Part shown: piece by piece, positions 46,518 to 55,190 of the stretch
Layout: each line of letters opens with the position of its first letter
Position numbering within the stretch: position 1 is the first letter of the stretch
NCBI GenBank assembly: GCA_025370055.1
Contig: CP073041.1
Coordinates: 5,922,272-5,986,271 of the forward strand
Source: Woronichinia naegeliana WA131
GTDB lineage: Bacteria > Cyanobacteriota > Cyanobacteriia > Cyanobacteriales > Microcystaceae
Length of the DNA: 64,000 nt
Direction of reading: 5' to 3'
Notes under the pieces: model-generated
What the model saw: the letters and a program-made list of their open reading frames with translations, nothing else
The model's database searches: none
What the model was told of the DNA's origin: nothing
Position numbers and translations under genes: made by a program

Positions 46518-47237
46518 ATGCGTTTCCGTCGTTTTTTCTCCTACGGTTGTCTGACGCTTTTGACGATCGCTTTTTGTTGGGGTTGGGCCTTTCTCAGTTT
46601 TCCGTCTGGATTAGCCCAAGTTCCTAAGCTAGAAGCTTTGACTGAAGCGAGTCTTGAATCCAGTGTTAAAAGTGTTGGCCCACTAGAAATCACCGCCAAA
46701 AAGGCCTATCAAGAGGGGCAGTTAACCACCGCGATCGCGCTCTGGAAAAATTTGGCCGCGATCTATCAAAAAGCAGAGCGTCCCCTAGAAGCCGGTCGCA
46801 TTTATAGCTATTTGGCCTTAGCCTATCAACAGCTTGGCAAAGGTAGTCTTGCTCAGGACGCGATCGCTCAAGCTATGGCCTTAGTCGAAAATCAAACCCC
46901 TGATCAAACCATCTGGGCAGAGGTACTTAATACCGCCGGAACCTTACAATTGGCTCAGGGTAATGCTCAAGCGGCTTTAGCCAGTTGGCAGGAAGCTAGT
47001 CAGCGAGCCACCGCCGATCAAACCCTCAGACTTCGTAGTCAAATTAATCAAGGAAAAGCCTTAATGGCTCTGGGACTCTATCCAGCCGCCTGTCAGCACC
47101 TTCTAAAAACTCTGGATATTTCTGAGTCCAATTGTCAGACCTTATCGATTGAGGAACTTAACCAACGTCTTTTGGCCTTGTCCAGCCAGTCTAATCCTTT
47201 TAATACTATTTGGGAACATACGTCTGATGTGAGTTAA
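46518..47237 (+). CDS. Exported TPR protein, C-terminally truncated by a MITE
   Basis: The 239-residue protein starts with a signal peptide (FRRFFSYGCLTLLTIAFCWG) and TPR-like helices (ITAKKAYQEGQLTTAIALWK, RIYSYLALAYQQLGKGSLAQ, IWAEVLNTAGTLQLAQGNAQ). The pattern resembles the N-terminal part of cyanobacterial CHAT-domain TPR proteins. The last six codons (HTSDVS-stop) lie within the MITE at 47220, and an ISAs1 relic follows, so the original C-terminal part is lost. Function is unknown. Confidence 0.75.
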   Translation: MRFRRFFSYGCLTLLTIAFCWGWAFLSFPSGLAQVPKLEALTEASLESSVKSVGPLEITAKKAYQEGQLTTAIALWKNLAAIYQKAERPLEAGRIYSYLALAYQQLGKGSLAQDAIAQAMALVENQTPDQTIWAEVLNTAGTLQLAQGNAQAALASWQEASQRATADQTLRLRSQINQGKALMALGLYPAACQHLLKTLDISESNCQTLSIEELNQRLLALSSQSNPFNTIWEHTSDVS

Positions 47238-47339
47238 AATAACCTAGTAGTCAGCAAGGGTTTTAGCCCCCCCTTTAATTAGAGAAAGCATCAATTAAAC
47301 GAGTTTACGCCATTCCATGCTCCAACTCACATCAGGCGT
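47220..47339. mobile_element. 120-bp MITE with 5-bp target duplication
   Basis: ACGTCTGATGTGAGTT (47220-47235) is inverted at 47324-47339 as AACTCACATCAGGCGT, matching at 15 of 16 positions. AACAT flanks both sides (47215-47219 and 47340-47344). It has no gene and supplies the stop codon of the TPR gene. Confidence 0.82.
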
Positions 47340-47341
47340 AA

Positions 47342-47680
47342 CATATAAAAAGTTATATTAAGGTTGAAAGGTATGGTGAAATAGATGGGAAAGAATATTA
47401 CAATTCTGCCTATTACATTAGTAGTTTGGTAGAAAATGCTCAAACTTTTGCTCAAAAGATCAGAGGTCATTGGAAAATAGAAAATCAGTTACACTGGGTA
47501 AAAGACGTAATCTTTAAGGAAGAGTATCTTCCTTTAACTGACTTTCAAGCTATTAGTAATTTGTCAATTCTCCAAACTATAGCTCTTAATCTTTTCAGAG
47601 GATTAGGCTTTTTATCCATTACAAAGGGGCAAAGATGGCTTGACAACAGGTGGTTCAGGCTTTGTGATTTGTTAGAATGA
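47342..47680 (+). pseudogene. ISAs1-family transposase relic, second copy
   Basis: From 47351 the frame reads SYIKVERYGEIDGKEYYNSA, YYISSLVENAQTFAQKIRGH, then the same C-terminal third as the minus-strand relic at 31421-31685. The catalytic E-N-x-L-H-W is present, but the N-terminal part is missing. A stop in frame at 47339-47341 precedes it. Confidence 0.85.
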
Positions 47681-47696
47681 AACAGCCCTACCAAAC

Positions 47697-47813
47697 TTGG
47701 GGGGCGGGGGGGCAAAATAAGTTTTAGGACAAGATGTGTGTACACAGTAGCCAATGTTGGGGGGCTGGGGGGGCAAAATGAGGTTCACGGGTAGATGTGT
47801 GTACACAGTAGCC
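47697..47813. repeat. Two 61-bp repeats with a TGTGTACACA palindrome
   Basis: GATGTGTGTACACAGTAGCC occurs at 47733-47752 and 47794-47813, each preceded by a G-rich block and GCAAAAT. One copy, inverted, lies beside the other ISAs1 relic at 31347-31400. The repeats mark the outer end of the ISAs1-related element. Confidence 0.7.
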
Positions 47814-47901
47814 TTATCAAGGGGGGCAGGGGGGATCAAGTGCAAAGTCTATTTTCTATTTAATGACAACCAGCTACTTGGTTGGACTTTGCCTAGAAAA
47901 T

Positions 47902-49470
47902 TTAGATCGCGACGGGGGTTGGACGCAATTCTGGCATCACTGCGGTTAAAGCGGTTTCTAGGGGGGCACGACCTAACTGGGCTTCCAGAATATTCAGGAC
48001 CTCTCGTCCAAAATCGTTGGGATTACTGCGCCAAGCCTGAAGGCAAATTTCTCCAAAATAGGAGCCTAAAGGTTCAGGATTCCAGAGCAATTTTTTAGCT
48101 GTCCAAGGCATAATACTCATGGGATCGTAGCCAGGCTTAAGGATATTATGTTCAAAGGCATATTCTTCTAGGTGGGTATGGGGTTGAAGTCCGATAAAGA
48201 AAATAGCTGGTTCGACTTTTTCAACTCCAAAAATAGCTTCTAATTCTCGATGGTAGGCGATCGTTTGGCGAATTGTTTCCCGACTCTCATCAATCACATT
48301 AAAGGAATAATTGACTGAGACTAAATCATTAAACCCTGCTGCTTTAAGATCTCGACAGTTTTGGAGAACGTTGCGCAGATTATAGCCCATTCGCATTTTT
48401 CGCACTAATTCCTGGGAACCACTGGTAATGCCAATTTCAAAATAATTCATGCCGGTTTTGACCATTAGCTCGCAGAGTCGCGGCGTTAAATTATCAGCCC
48501 GAATATAGGCAGCCCAGTGAATATCTTCCATGCCAGATTCCAGAATTTTTTCGAGTAACTCAATGGCATCATTAATGAATTTTTTAGCAGGAATAAATTG
48601 AGCATCGGTGAACCAAAAATTGCGAATACCGCGATCGTATAATTGCCGCATTTCCTTAACGACTTCCTCGGCTGGATTAATGCGAACCTGTTTCCCTTCT
48701 ACCACGGTATAAACGCAATAACAACAATTATGGGGGCAACCCCGTTTAGTTTGAACACCTAAATAAAAGTCACTTTCTTGCAGGTAATAACTAAATTCGG
48801 GCCAAATTTGCTGGGTATAATCATAATTACAAGCTGTTTTGACTAATGGTGTCGGTTCTTCGTGAATTAGACGAGGACGGGGAGCATTTTCTCCGACGAT
48901 ATAACAGCGTTCAGCCTGAATGTCTTTGCCTTGAAGTAACTTTTCTAGTAGAGTTTCTCCCTCACCGACAGAGACAATGGTTCCTTGGGGCAGTTTTTGT
49001 TTAAGTTGTTCATAAAAGACACTGACGGCACCGCCACCGACGACCACTCGACTTTGGGGATGGTAACGCCGCGATCGCTGTAAGCCCCGACGGATCAAGC
49101 CTAAATTGCGCCACAATTCACTGTAGTAGGCAGTTGTCACCTTGAGGCCACCCATGGCCCCCCGCAGTTTAATCAATGGATTTTTTGCGTAGTAAAATTC
49201 AAAGGCATTTTGCAGAGGATTGCCCCCACGACCGCCAACGGGTGCATAAATTTGGATATCCCGCCAGGAAAAAACTAAAAAATTGGGTTGAAAATCATCA
49301 ATACACTGATCGAGGGACTGGGCAAAGTCCAAAGGAGGTACTGTACCGAGATCAAAGATTCTTTGTTCTACTTCAGGAAAAAGTTTATGGACATGATCAG
49401 CGAGATAAACGACTCCGATGGGGAAAATGGGATTGCACGGGAGACGAACGTAGAGGATGCGCTGATTCAT
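47902..49470 (-). CDS. B12-binding-type radical SAM protein
   Basis: I prefer ATG at 49470 (MNQRILYVRLPCNPIFPIGV) over 49494. The protein of about 522 residues has an N-terminal cobalamin-binding-like part (RVVVGGGAVSVFY, SVGEGETLLEKLL) and the radical SAM cluster loop CPHNCCYCVY (C-x3-C-x2-C), then IRNFWFTDAQFIP and YFEIGITSGSQELVRKMRMG. A similar cyanobacterial group is annotated as involved in high-light acclimation of photosystem II; I cannot confirm that role here. Confidence 0.85.
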   Translation of the reverse strand: MNQRILYVRLPCNPIFPIGVVYLADHVHKLFPEVEQRIFDLGTVPPLDFAQSLDQCIDDFQPNFLVFSWRDIQIYAPVGGRGGNPLQNAFEFYYAKNPLIKLRGAMGGLKVTTAYYSELWRNLGLIRRGLQRSRRYHPQSRVVVGGGAVSVFYEQLKQKLPQGTIVSVGEGETLLEKLLQGKDIQAERCYIVGENAPRPRLIHEEPTPLVKTACNYDYTQQIWPEFSYYLQESDFYLGVQTKRGCPHNCCYCVYTVVEGKQVRINPAEEVVKEMRQLYDRGIRNFWFTDAQFIPAKKFINDAIELLEKILESGMEDIHWAAYIRADNLTPRLCELMVKTGMNYFEIGITSGSQELVRKMRMGYNLRNVLQNCRDLKAAGFNDLVSVNYSFNVIDESRETIRQTIAYHRELEAIFGVEKVEPAIFFIGLQPHTHLEEYAFEHNILKPGYDPMSIMPWTAKKLLWNPEPLGSYFGEICLQAWRSNPNDFGREVLNILEAQLGRAPLETALTAVMPELRPTPVAI

Positions 49471-49669
49471 AGCGTTTTTGTGGTTAAAAGCCAAAAATAA
49501 GTCAATGTAAACGGTTTTTAAAGGTAAGAGGCAATCGAGAGGGGGAGGATTCCTTAGAACATAGCAGTGAAATGGCGATCGCCTTCAGTTCTTATTTCTT
49601 ATTATAGCGCGATCGCTCTTGTTTGATTGCTTGGGATTACTTTCTCGTGTTGAGAATTAGTATTAGACT

Positions 49670-52021
49670 CTACCGTATTTTGTCGCGGCCAATTTTATCT
49701 TGACCAACTTTATCTCCACTCATATTATCTCCTTGACCGTATTGATTATAAATCGTTTGATTGACAATATAACCAACTTGAATTTTCCTACTTTCAAGGG
49801 TTTCATAACCATTCAACAGTTGAGAAATATTAAGGTCAATTGGTGGGCGACCAATTGAATATTCTTTTTTTTCCCTTGCCTCAAGAGCAAGTAAATTTTG
49901 GTAGTCTAACACTATTTCAGAATAATCTGGTACGGGAACCCATTCGCTTACTTCAAAATTAGTAAAGGTATGATGAATTTTCTGAAAAGTGTCACGAATC
50001 AAAGCTAGAAATAGGCGGCGAGTTTGTTCACGTCCATTAATGCTAATAAAGATTTTTTTGTCTTCAAAGTCTGCTTTAATGCAAGCTAAATTACAAATTT
50101 CTGAGGCTTCTTGATGAAACAAAATAACCCCACTGCGCCAGTAGGTTCGCTCATAGATTTTTTCATGGTTGAGAACAATAAAACGAGAAATAATACTCTC
50201 TGGTAAAACGCGGTAATGATATTGAAATTCGAGGCAATCTTGACCCAGATCGGTATTTTCAGGTTCTTCTTTGGGGAGGAGTCCAGGGATTAGATATTGT
50301 TCGCTTTCATTGAGTTTAAAACAGAGTTGAAATTCTTTCATCAATTCGATTAGATAATGATGACGTTTTTCGGGATAGCGTTGATTGTCGAGAATGCGGA
50401 TGAGTTCCGACGCGCCGAAAATACCTTTCTTTTGGGTTTTCAGGATTTCATCACTGAGCAGGGCATAAATTCCTGTCGTTACCCAGTCGGGTTTAAGAAC
50501 ATTGGTTGATTGCAGGAGGGCATGATTGCGGAAACAGAGAACTAAACCGAGACGATGAAGCAGGTCAATTAATTGTTCTTGATTTTCGTCTTCAGTAATA
50601 TTGTTTTCAATGCAAATGCGGATATATTTGCGATCACTAATAAAGTCTTCGGTCATCGTTTCTAACTGTTCTTTGACTTCAAACCAGGGCAACGGAAGAG
50701 GATTATAGACATCTTTAAGTTGCTCAATTTCTTGCGTAATTGCATTGCGAAGTTTGGCAATACCCTGGCCTGATAAACAAGAGGTTTCGAGGATGGCTTT
50801 AATATTGGGATATTTTTCTAATAAGGCTTTACGGTTAATATCAAAGGGTTGTTCATCTTTTTTATTGCCGACAATAATAACGGGAGATTGATCACCAAAG
50901 GTTTCTATCAGTTTTAGCCAATATTCGAGGCGATTTTCTTCTTCACTGATGCGACAATTACAGACTAAAAGATAAAGGCTCCGTTTAGTCAGAAAAAATT
51001 GGTGGGTAGCATGATAAATTTCCTGACCACCAAAGTCCCAAACATTTAAGCGTATTTTATTTTCGTTAATTTTAATCGGCCAATATTCAACTTCGAGTCC
51101 ATCTGTTTTAGATTCATTTTGATCAAATTGGTTATGAATTAATTGTTTTTTGAGGGAAGTTTTACCGACGGAACCTTGACCGACTAATAATACTTTAGCT
51201 TCATGGAGAGGACGAACTGTATTTTGACGCAGTTGACGCAAATAGTTAAGAATTTCAGCAACAGGAGCAGGGTCTTTATCAAGTCTAAGTGGCCCTAAAA
51301 TTTCAGGGGGAATAGATAGGTAATTTCTTCGTAGATCAAGTTTTTTAAGCTTGGTTAATTTTTGTATTTCATCGGGGATTTCCACTATTTGGTTACGAGA
51401 AAGATCAAGCCTTGTCAGATTTTGTAATTGAGCGATCGCATCGGGTATTTCTACTATTTGGTTATTATGAAGATTAAGTATTGTCAGATTTTGCAATTGA
51501 GCGATTGCGTCGGGTATTTCTACTATTTGGTTACGAAAAAGATAAAGCGATGTCAGATTTTGTAATTGAGCGATCGCATCGGGGATTTCCACTATTTGGT
51601 TACGAGAAAGATAAAGCACTTTTAGACATTGTAATTGAAAGATAACATTAGGTATTTCCACTATTTGATTATTGTGAAGATAAAGCACTTTTAGACGTTG
51701 TAGTTGAAAGATAACATCGGGTATTTTTACTATTTGATTATTGTGAAGATAAAGCACTTTTAGACGTTGTAATTGAGCGATCGCATCAGATATTTCCACT
51801 ATTTGATTATTGCTAAAATTAAGCCTTATCAGATTTTGTAATTGAGTAATTGCATCGGGTATTTCTACTATTTGGTTATTATAAAGAGAAAGCGTTGTCA
51901 GATTTTGTAATTGAAAAACTTCCCTCGGAATCTCAGTTAATCCTTGAGCAGCCAAATTGAGTTCTTTGCTATTGCTCCTAGCCGCTTCTTCAATCCGTCT
52001 TAAAACTTCGTCGCTTGCCAT
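49670..52021 (-). CDS. Roco-family GTPase (LRR-ROC-COR)
   Basis: The 783-residue protein has about ten 23-residue leucine-rich repeats (residues about 15-245, consensus LHNNQIVEIPDAIAQLQNLT), a Ras-like ROC domain (LLVGQGSVGKTSLKKQL, WDFGGQEIYHATHQFF, IIVGNKKDEQ), and a COR domain (LEVEYWPIKI to YIRICIENN and beyond). The tail GDNMSGDKVGQDKIGRDKIR is a repetitive Gly-Asp-Lys segment seen at the ends of some bacterial conflict or signalling proteins. The LRR repeats may bind a protein ligand. Role is unknown. Confidence 0.92.
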   Translation of the reverse strand: MASDEVLRRIEEAARSNSKELNLAAQGLTEIPREVFQLQNLTTLSLYNNQIVEIPDAITQLQNLIRLNFSNNQIVEISDAIAQLQRLKVLYLHNNQIVKIPDVIFQLQRLKVLYLHNNQIVEIPNVIFQLQCLKVLYLSRNQIVEIPDAIAQLQNLTSLYLFRNQIVEIPDAIAQLQNLTILNLHNNQIVEIPDAIAQLQNLTRLDLSRNQIVEIPDEIQKLTKLKKLDLRRNYLSIPPEILGPLRLDKDPAPVAEILNYLRQLRQNTVRPLHEAKVLLVGQGSVGKTSLKKQLIHNQFDQNESKTDGLEVEYWPIKINENKIRLNVWDFGGQEIYHATHQFFLTKRSLYLLVCNCRISEEENRLEYWLKLIETFGDQSPVIIVGNKKDEQPFDINRKALLEKYPNIKAILETSCLSGQGIAKLRNAITQEIEQLKDVYNPLPLPWFEVKEQLETMTEDFISDRKYIRICIENNITEDENQEQLIDLLHRLGLVLCFRNHALLQSTNVLKPDWVTTGIYALLSDEILKTQKKGIFGASELIRILDNQRYPEKRHHYLIELMKEFQLCFKLNESEQYLIPGLLPKEEPENTDLGQDCLEFQYHYRVLPESIISRFIVLNHEKIYERTYWRSGVILFHQEASEICNLACIKADFEDKKIFISINGREQTRRLFLALIRDTFQKIHHTFTNFEVSEWVPVPDYSEIVLDYQNLLALEAREKKEYSIGRPPIDLNISQLLNGYETLESRKIQVGYIVNQTIYNQYGQGDNMSGDKVGQDKIGRDKIR

Positions 52022-52061
52022 TGTTTACCTCTCTAATCTTGATCAATCATTTTAACCAACT

Positions 52062-52895
52062 TTACAGCGAGCAACTGATTAACCAACTATCTAATTCCGC
52101 AATATCCGTAAAATCTAATAGAGCCTCTCCCAAATCCTCCAACTGTTCCAACGAAAGACTATCAATCGCTTCCAAACGGCGATCATTCAACTTACCAAAT
52201 CGCTTAGACAATAGACGTTTTAACATCAAACTCGCCTCAACCTGACGACCTTCCTGACGCGCCTCTTGATAAACTCTTGTTTGTTTAATATCAGTGAGTA
52301 AAAACATCGCTTGAATCTCCTGACGACTTAATTGGGCAAATTTAGAGACCAAGACCGTCTCCAATAAATCTATAATATCGCGTGTTACCCAAGCATCGGC
52401 AATTTCCGTCTTTGCCCGTTGTAATAATTCTTGCACCAAAACAGGAGCCTGGGATTCCTGAGCTACAATTAACTGAATTAACCCCACTCCAATGGAACCC
52501 GTCGGCAATTCGTCAAGATAAATACGAATAATGCGATCGCTATTGACCAGTTCTTGTTGGTAGGGCGTTAAGTTTTTAACCTCAAAACGACGGTCTGCAA
52601 ATAAAGCTACCGCTTTCCAATCCTGGACTGGTTTAAATTGATTAAGATAAATGTTAATTTCAGCCAGCAATTCCCAATAAAAATCTGGTTTAGGTTGACA
52701 TTGTACCTCAACAAAATAGATTAATTTATCTTCACGATTGGGGATAAAAATGCCATCAAAACGAAAAGCTTTTTCCTTGATTTCTTCTGAGATAAATTGA
52801 TAATAATCTGCCTCTGCCAAGGGCTGGCCAAGAAGTTCAAACAATAAGGAGTGAAAGGTCAGAAATAACTGATAGAAAATAGTATCAGTGTGCAT
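52062..52895 (-). CDS. Rpn/PDDEXK-type nuclease with DUF4351 tail
   Basis: The 277-residue protein has FRFDGIFIPNREDKLIYFVE with VQCQP, the D...E-x-Q arrangement of Rpn-type (YhgA-like/DUF2887) proteins, and the C-terminal DUF4351 segment LMLKRLLSKRFGKLNDRRLE with ALLDFTDIAELDSWL. Rpn proteins can cut DNA and promote RecA-independent recombination. It appears intact. A truncated, decaying copy lies right behind it. Confidence 0.88.
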   Translation of the reverse strand: MHTDTIFYQLFLTFHSLLFELLGQPLAEADYYQFISEEIKEKAFRFDGIFIPNREDKLIYFVEVQCQPKPDFYWELLAEINIYLNQFKPVQDWKAVALFADRRFEVKNLTPYQQELVNSDRIIRIYLDELPTGSIGVGLIQLIVAQESQAPVLVQELLQRAKTEIADAWVTRDIIDLLETVLVSKFAQLSRQEIQAMFLLTDIKQTRVYQEARQEGRQVEASLMLKRLLSKRFGKLNDRRLEAIDSLSLEQLEDLGEALLDFTDIAELDSWLISCSL

Positions 52896-53005
52896 AAAAT
52901 TTTAGGGTGAGAATCTCACTATCTTAAACGATAATGGCGATCACTTTTCCCTCTCTATTCTGTTTCTCATCTGGGCGATCGTCTTTGCATACCGACTAAA
53001 ATACT

Positions 53006-53482
53006 TTACAAAGCAATTCCTTTGGTGATTAACCAAGTATCTAATTCCGCAATATCCGTAAAATCGAGTAGAGCCTCCCCCAAATCCTCCAACTGCTCCA
53101 ACGAAAGATTATTAATCGCTTCCAAACGGCGATCATTCAACTTACCAAATCGTTTAGCCAATAGACGTTTTAACATTAAACTCGCCTCAACCTGACGACC
53201 CTCTTGACGACCCTCTTGACGACCCTCCTGACGACCTTCCTGACGACCCTCCTGACGACCCTCCTGACGTGCCTCTTGATAAACTCTTGTTTGTTTAATA
53301 TCAGTGAGTAAAAACATCGCTTGAATCTCCTGACGACTTAATTGGGCAAATTTAGAGACTAAAACCGTCTCCAATAAATCTATAATATCGCGTGTTACTT
53401 AGGCATCGGCAATTTCCGTCTTAGCCCGTTGCAATAATTCTTGCACCAAAATAGGAGCATGGGATTCCTGAGCCAGAATTTA
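53006..53482 (-). pseudogene. Truncated copy of the Rpn/DUF4351 gene
   Basis: The minus strand reads ILAQESHAPILVQELLQRAK, TEIADA, then TAA at the place where the intact copy has TGG (W), then VTRDIIDLLETVLVSKFAQL to ELDTWLITKGIAL. The N-terminal nuclease part is absent. An expanded EGRQ repeat of 12 bp lies in the middle. It is a partial duplicate with a nonsense codon. Confidence 0.85.
53192..53275 (-). repeat. 12-bp tandem repeat encoding EGRQ
   Basis: Six to seven 12-bp units (GAGGGTCGTCAG and close variants on the minus strand) encode EGRQEGRQ. The intact paralogue has the unit once. The units are a likely slippage site. Confidence 0.85.
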
Positions 53483-53516
53483 GCCGCGATCGCTGATCAA
53501 CGATTGGTAGAGCATT

Positions 53517-54944
53517 TTATTCTTTTGTCTGCAATGTTCGTACCAACTCCTGAAAAGGTTGCCAATTATTCTCCTGGGCGATCGCTTCCCACACCTCTTC
53601 AATCAAAGGACGTAATAAAGCCGTTTTGGGATTCGCCGACCGTAAGCGATCGCCGATAGTGAGAAACTCCTCATCCGATAACGACTTTAAAGCTTGATGA
53701 TAAAGCGATCGCCAATTTGACCAATCCGTTTTTCCTAAATCAACATTTTCTAAAATCAGCGACTCATCCTCACGCCAACCAACATTAAAACTTTGCGTTA
53801 ACTCCGTAAAAAATTGATGATAACCCATCTCAGTCGTCTGCAAAGAATGGAGAGTTTGATTGATTAAAGTTTGGCCCAACTGTCCTAGAGGAGCGTGAGG
53901 ATCTAACCCTAATTTTTGTAACATCAGAGCGCGATAAAAATGGAGATAGTGATCGGCAAAAGTGCCTAAACCAGATGCCAGATCAGAAGGAGACATCACC
54001 AAACTTAAAGGAGCCTGTAATAACTCTAAATTAAGTTGACAAATTAAGGGCTGATTGCCAAAACTATAACGACCACCATAGTCAAAATAGGCGGCAATAA
54101 AATGAGGATTATAATTATTAATAAAACCGTAGGGGCCATAGTCAAAACTTTCCCCCGTAATCGACATATTATCGGTATTCAAAACACCATGACAAAAACC
54201 TGCCGCCATCCATTGAGCAGCCAACTTAGCCACTCGTTTCACTAAATCTGCATAAAATTGGGCATAACGATCCCCTGTAAAAGGAACCTCTGGATAATAA
54301 ATCGCAATGACGTGATCCAATAACTTGGTAATTAAATCGGGGCGTTTTAGATAATGCAAACGCTCAAAAGTCCCAAAACGAATATGGGAACGACTAAAGC
54401 GAATCATTACCGAAGCACGAGTCGGAGAAGGTTCATCCCCTCGCCATAGAGATTCTCCCGTTTCCACCAAACTCAAACATCTGGAGGTATGAACACCTAA
54501 ACTGTGCAGAGCTTCTGCGGCTAGAACTTCTCTCACGCCTCCTTTGAGGGTCAAACAACCATCACCATTGCGAGAATAGGGTGTTCTTCCCGATCCCTTC
54601 GTACCAAAATCATAAAGTTGCCCATCAATCCCCCGTACTTGTCCATAGAGAAAACCGCGGCCATCGCCTAAAAAAGGGTTATATTCTCCAAATTGATAGC
54701 CATGATAACGTAGGGCTAAAAAAGGACGAACGCCCTGAAATAAACCGAAGGCTTCAAGAAAATGCCAATCCTGGGTCTGTTGAGGCTCAATCCCTAAAAC
54801 TGGTAAAAGTGCATCATTACGCCACCGCAAATGGTGTTCAGGAAAAGAGGCCGCCTCGACGCGATCGTAGTAGTCATCCCCTAAGTTTTCTAGGGCTGGT
54901 TCATAGGTCAGAGACAAAAAAGGATTACTTGTAGCTTCAGTCAT
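53517..54944 (-). CDS. selO: Protein adenylyltransferase SelO (YdiU family)
   Basis: SelO is a pseudokinase that transfers AMP to protein targets. The 475-residue protein has [80 protein letters not shown], and [20 protein letters not shown] with YGPYGF, all family hallmarks. The N-terminal [14 protein letters not shown] fits the family. No selenocysteine is indicated at the C-terminus. Confidence 0.93.
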   Translation of the reverse strand: MTEATSNPFLSLTYEPALENLGDDYYDRVEAASFPEHHLRWRNDALLPVLGIEPQQTQDWHFLEAFGLFQGVRPFLALRYHGYQFGEYNPFLGDGRGFLYGQVRGIDGQLYDFGTKGSGRTPYSRNGDGCLTLKGGVREVLAAEALHSLGVHTSRCLSLVETGESLWRGDEPSPTRASVMIRFSRSHIRFGTFERLHYLKRPDLITKLLDHVIAIYYPEVPFTGDRYAQFYADLVKRVAKLAAQWMAAGFCHGVLNTDNMSITGESFDYGPYGFINNYNPHFIAAYFDYGGRYSFGNQPLICQLNLELLQAPLSLVMSPSDLASGLGTFADHYLHFYRALMLQKLGLDPHAPLGQLGQTLINQTLHSLQTTEMGYHQFFTELTQSFNVGWREDESLILENVDLGKTDWSNWRSLYHQALKSLSDEEFLTIGDRLRSANPKTALLRPLIEEVWEAIAQENNWQPFQELVRTLQTKE

Positions 54945-55190
54945 ATTAGAACGATAGGGAATTGTCTATAAAAGGTTGAATCCTAAAAATTAGGTTTGAA
55001 GCCCCTTTTTTAAGAAATTCTATTATTGTCGCATTACTTTACCACACTTTTGAGAGAGGATAACCTGCTTAACGTGATCAGGCGATCGCTTTTATATTAA
55101 TTTTATCTCAAATCTATATCTAGATCTAGTCATCACTATTTATTCAGTTCAGCATTGCTAGTTACTGTTAGTTTATCATTAAATTTACCA

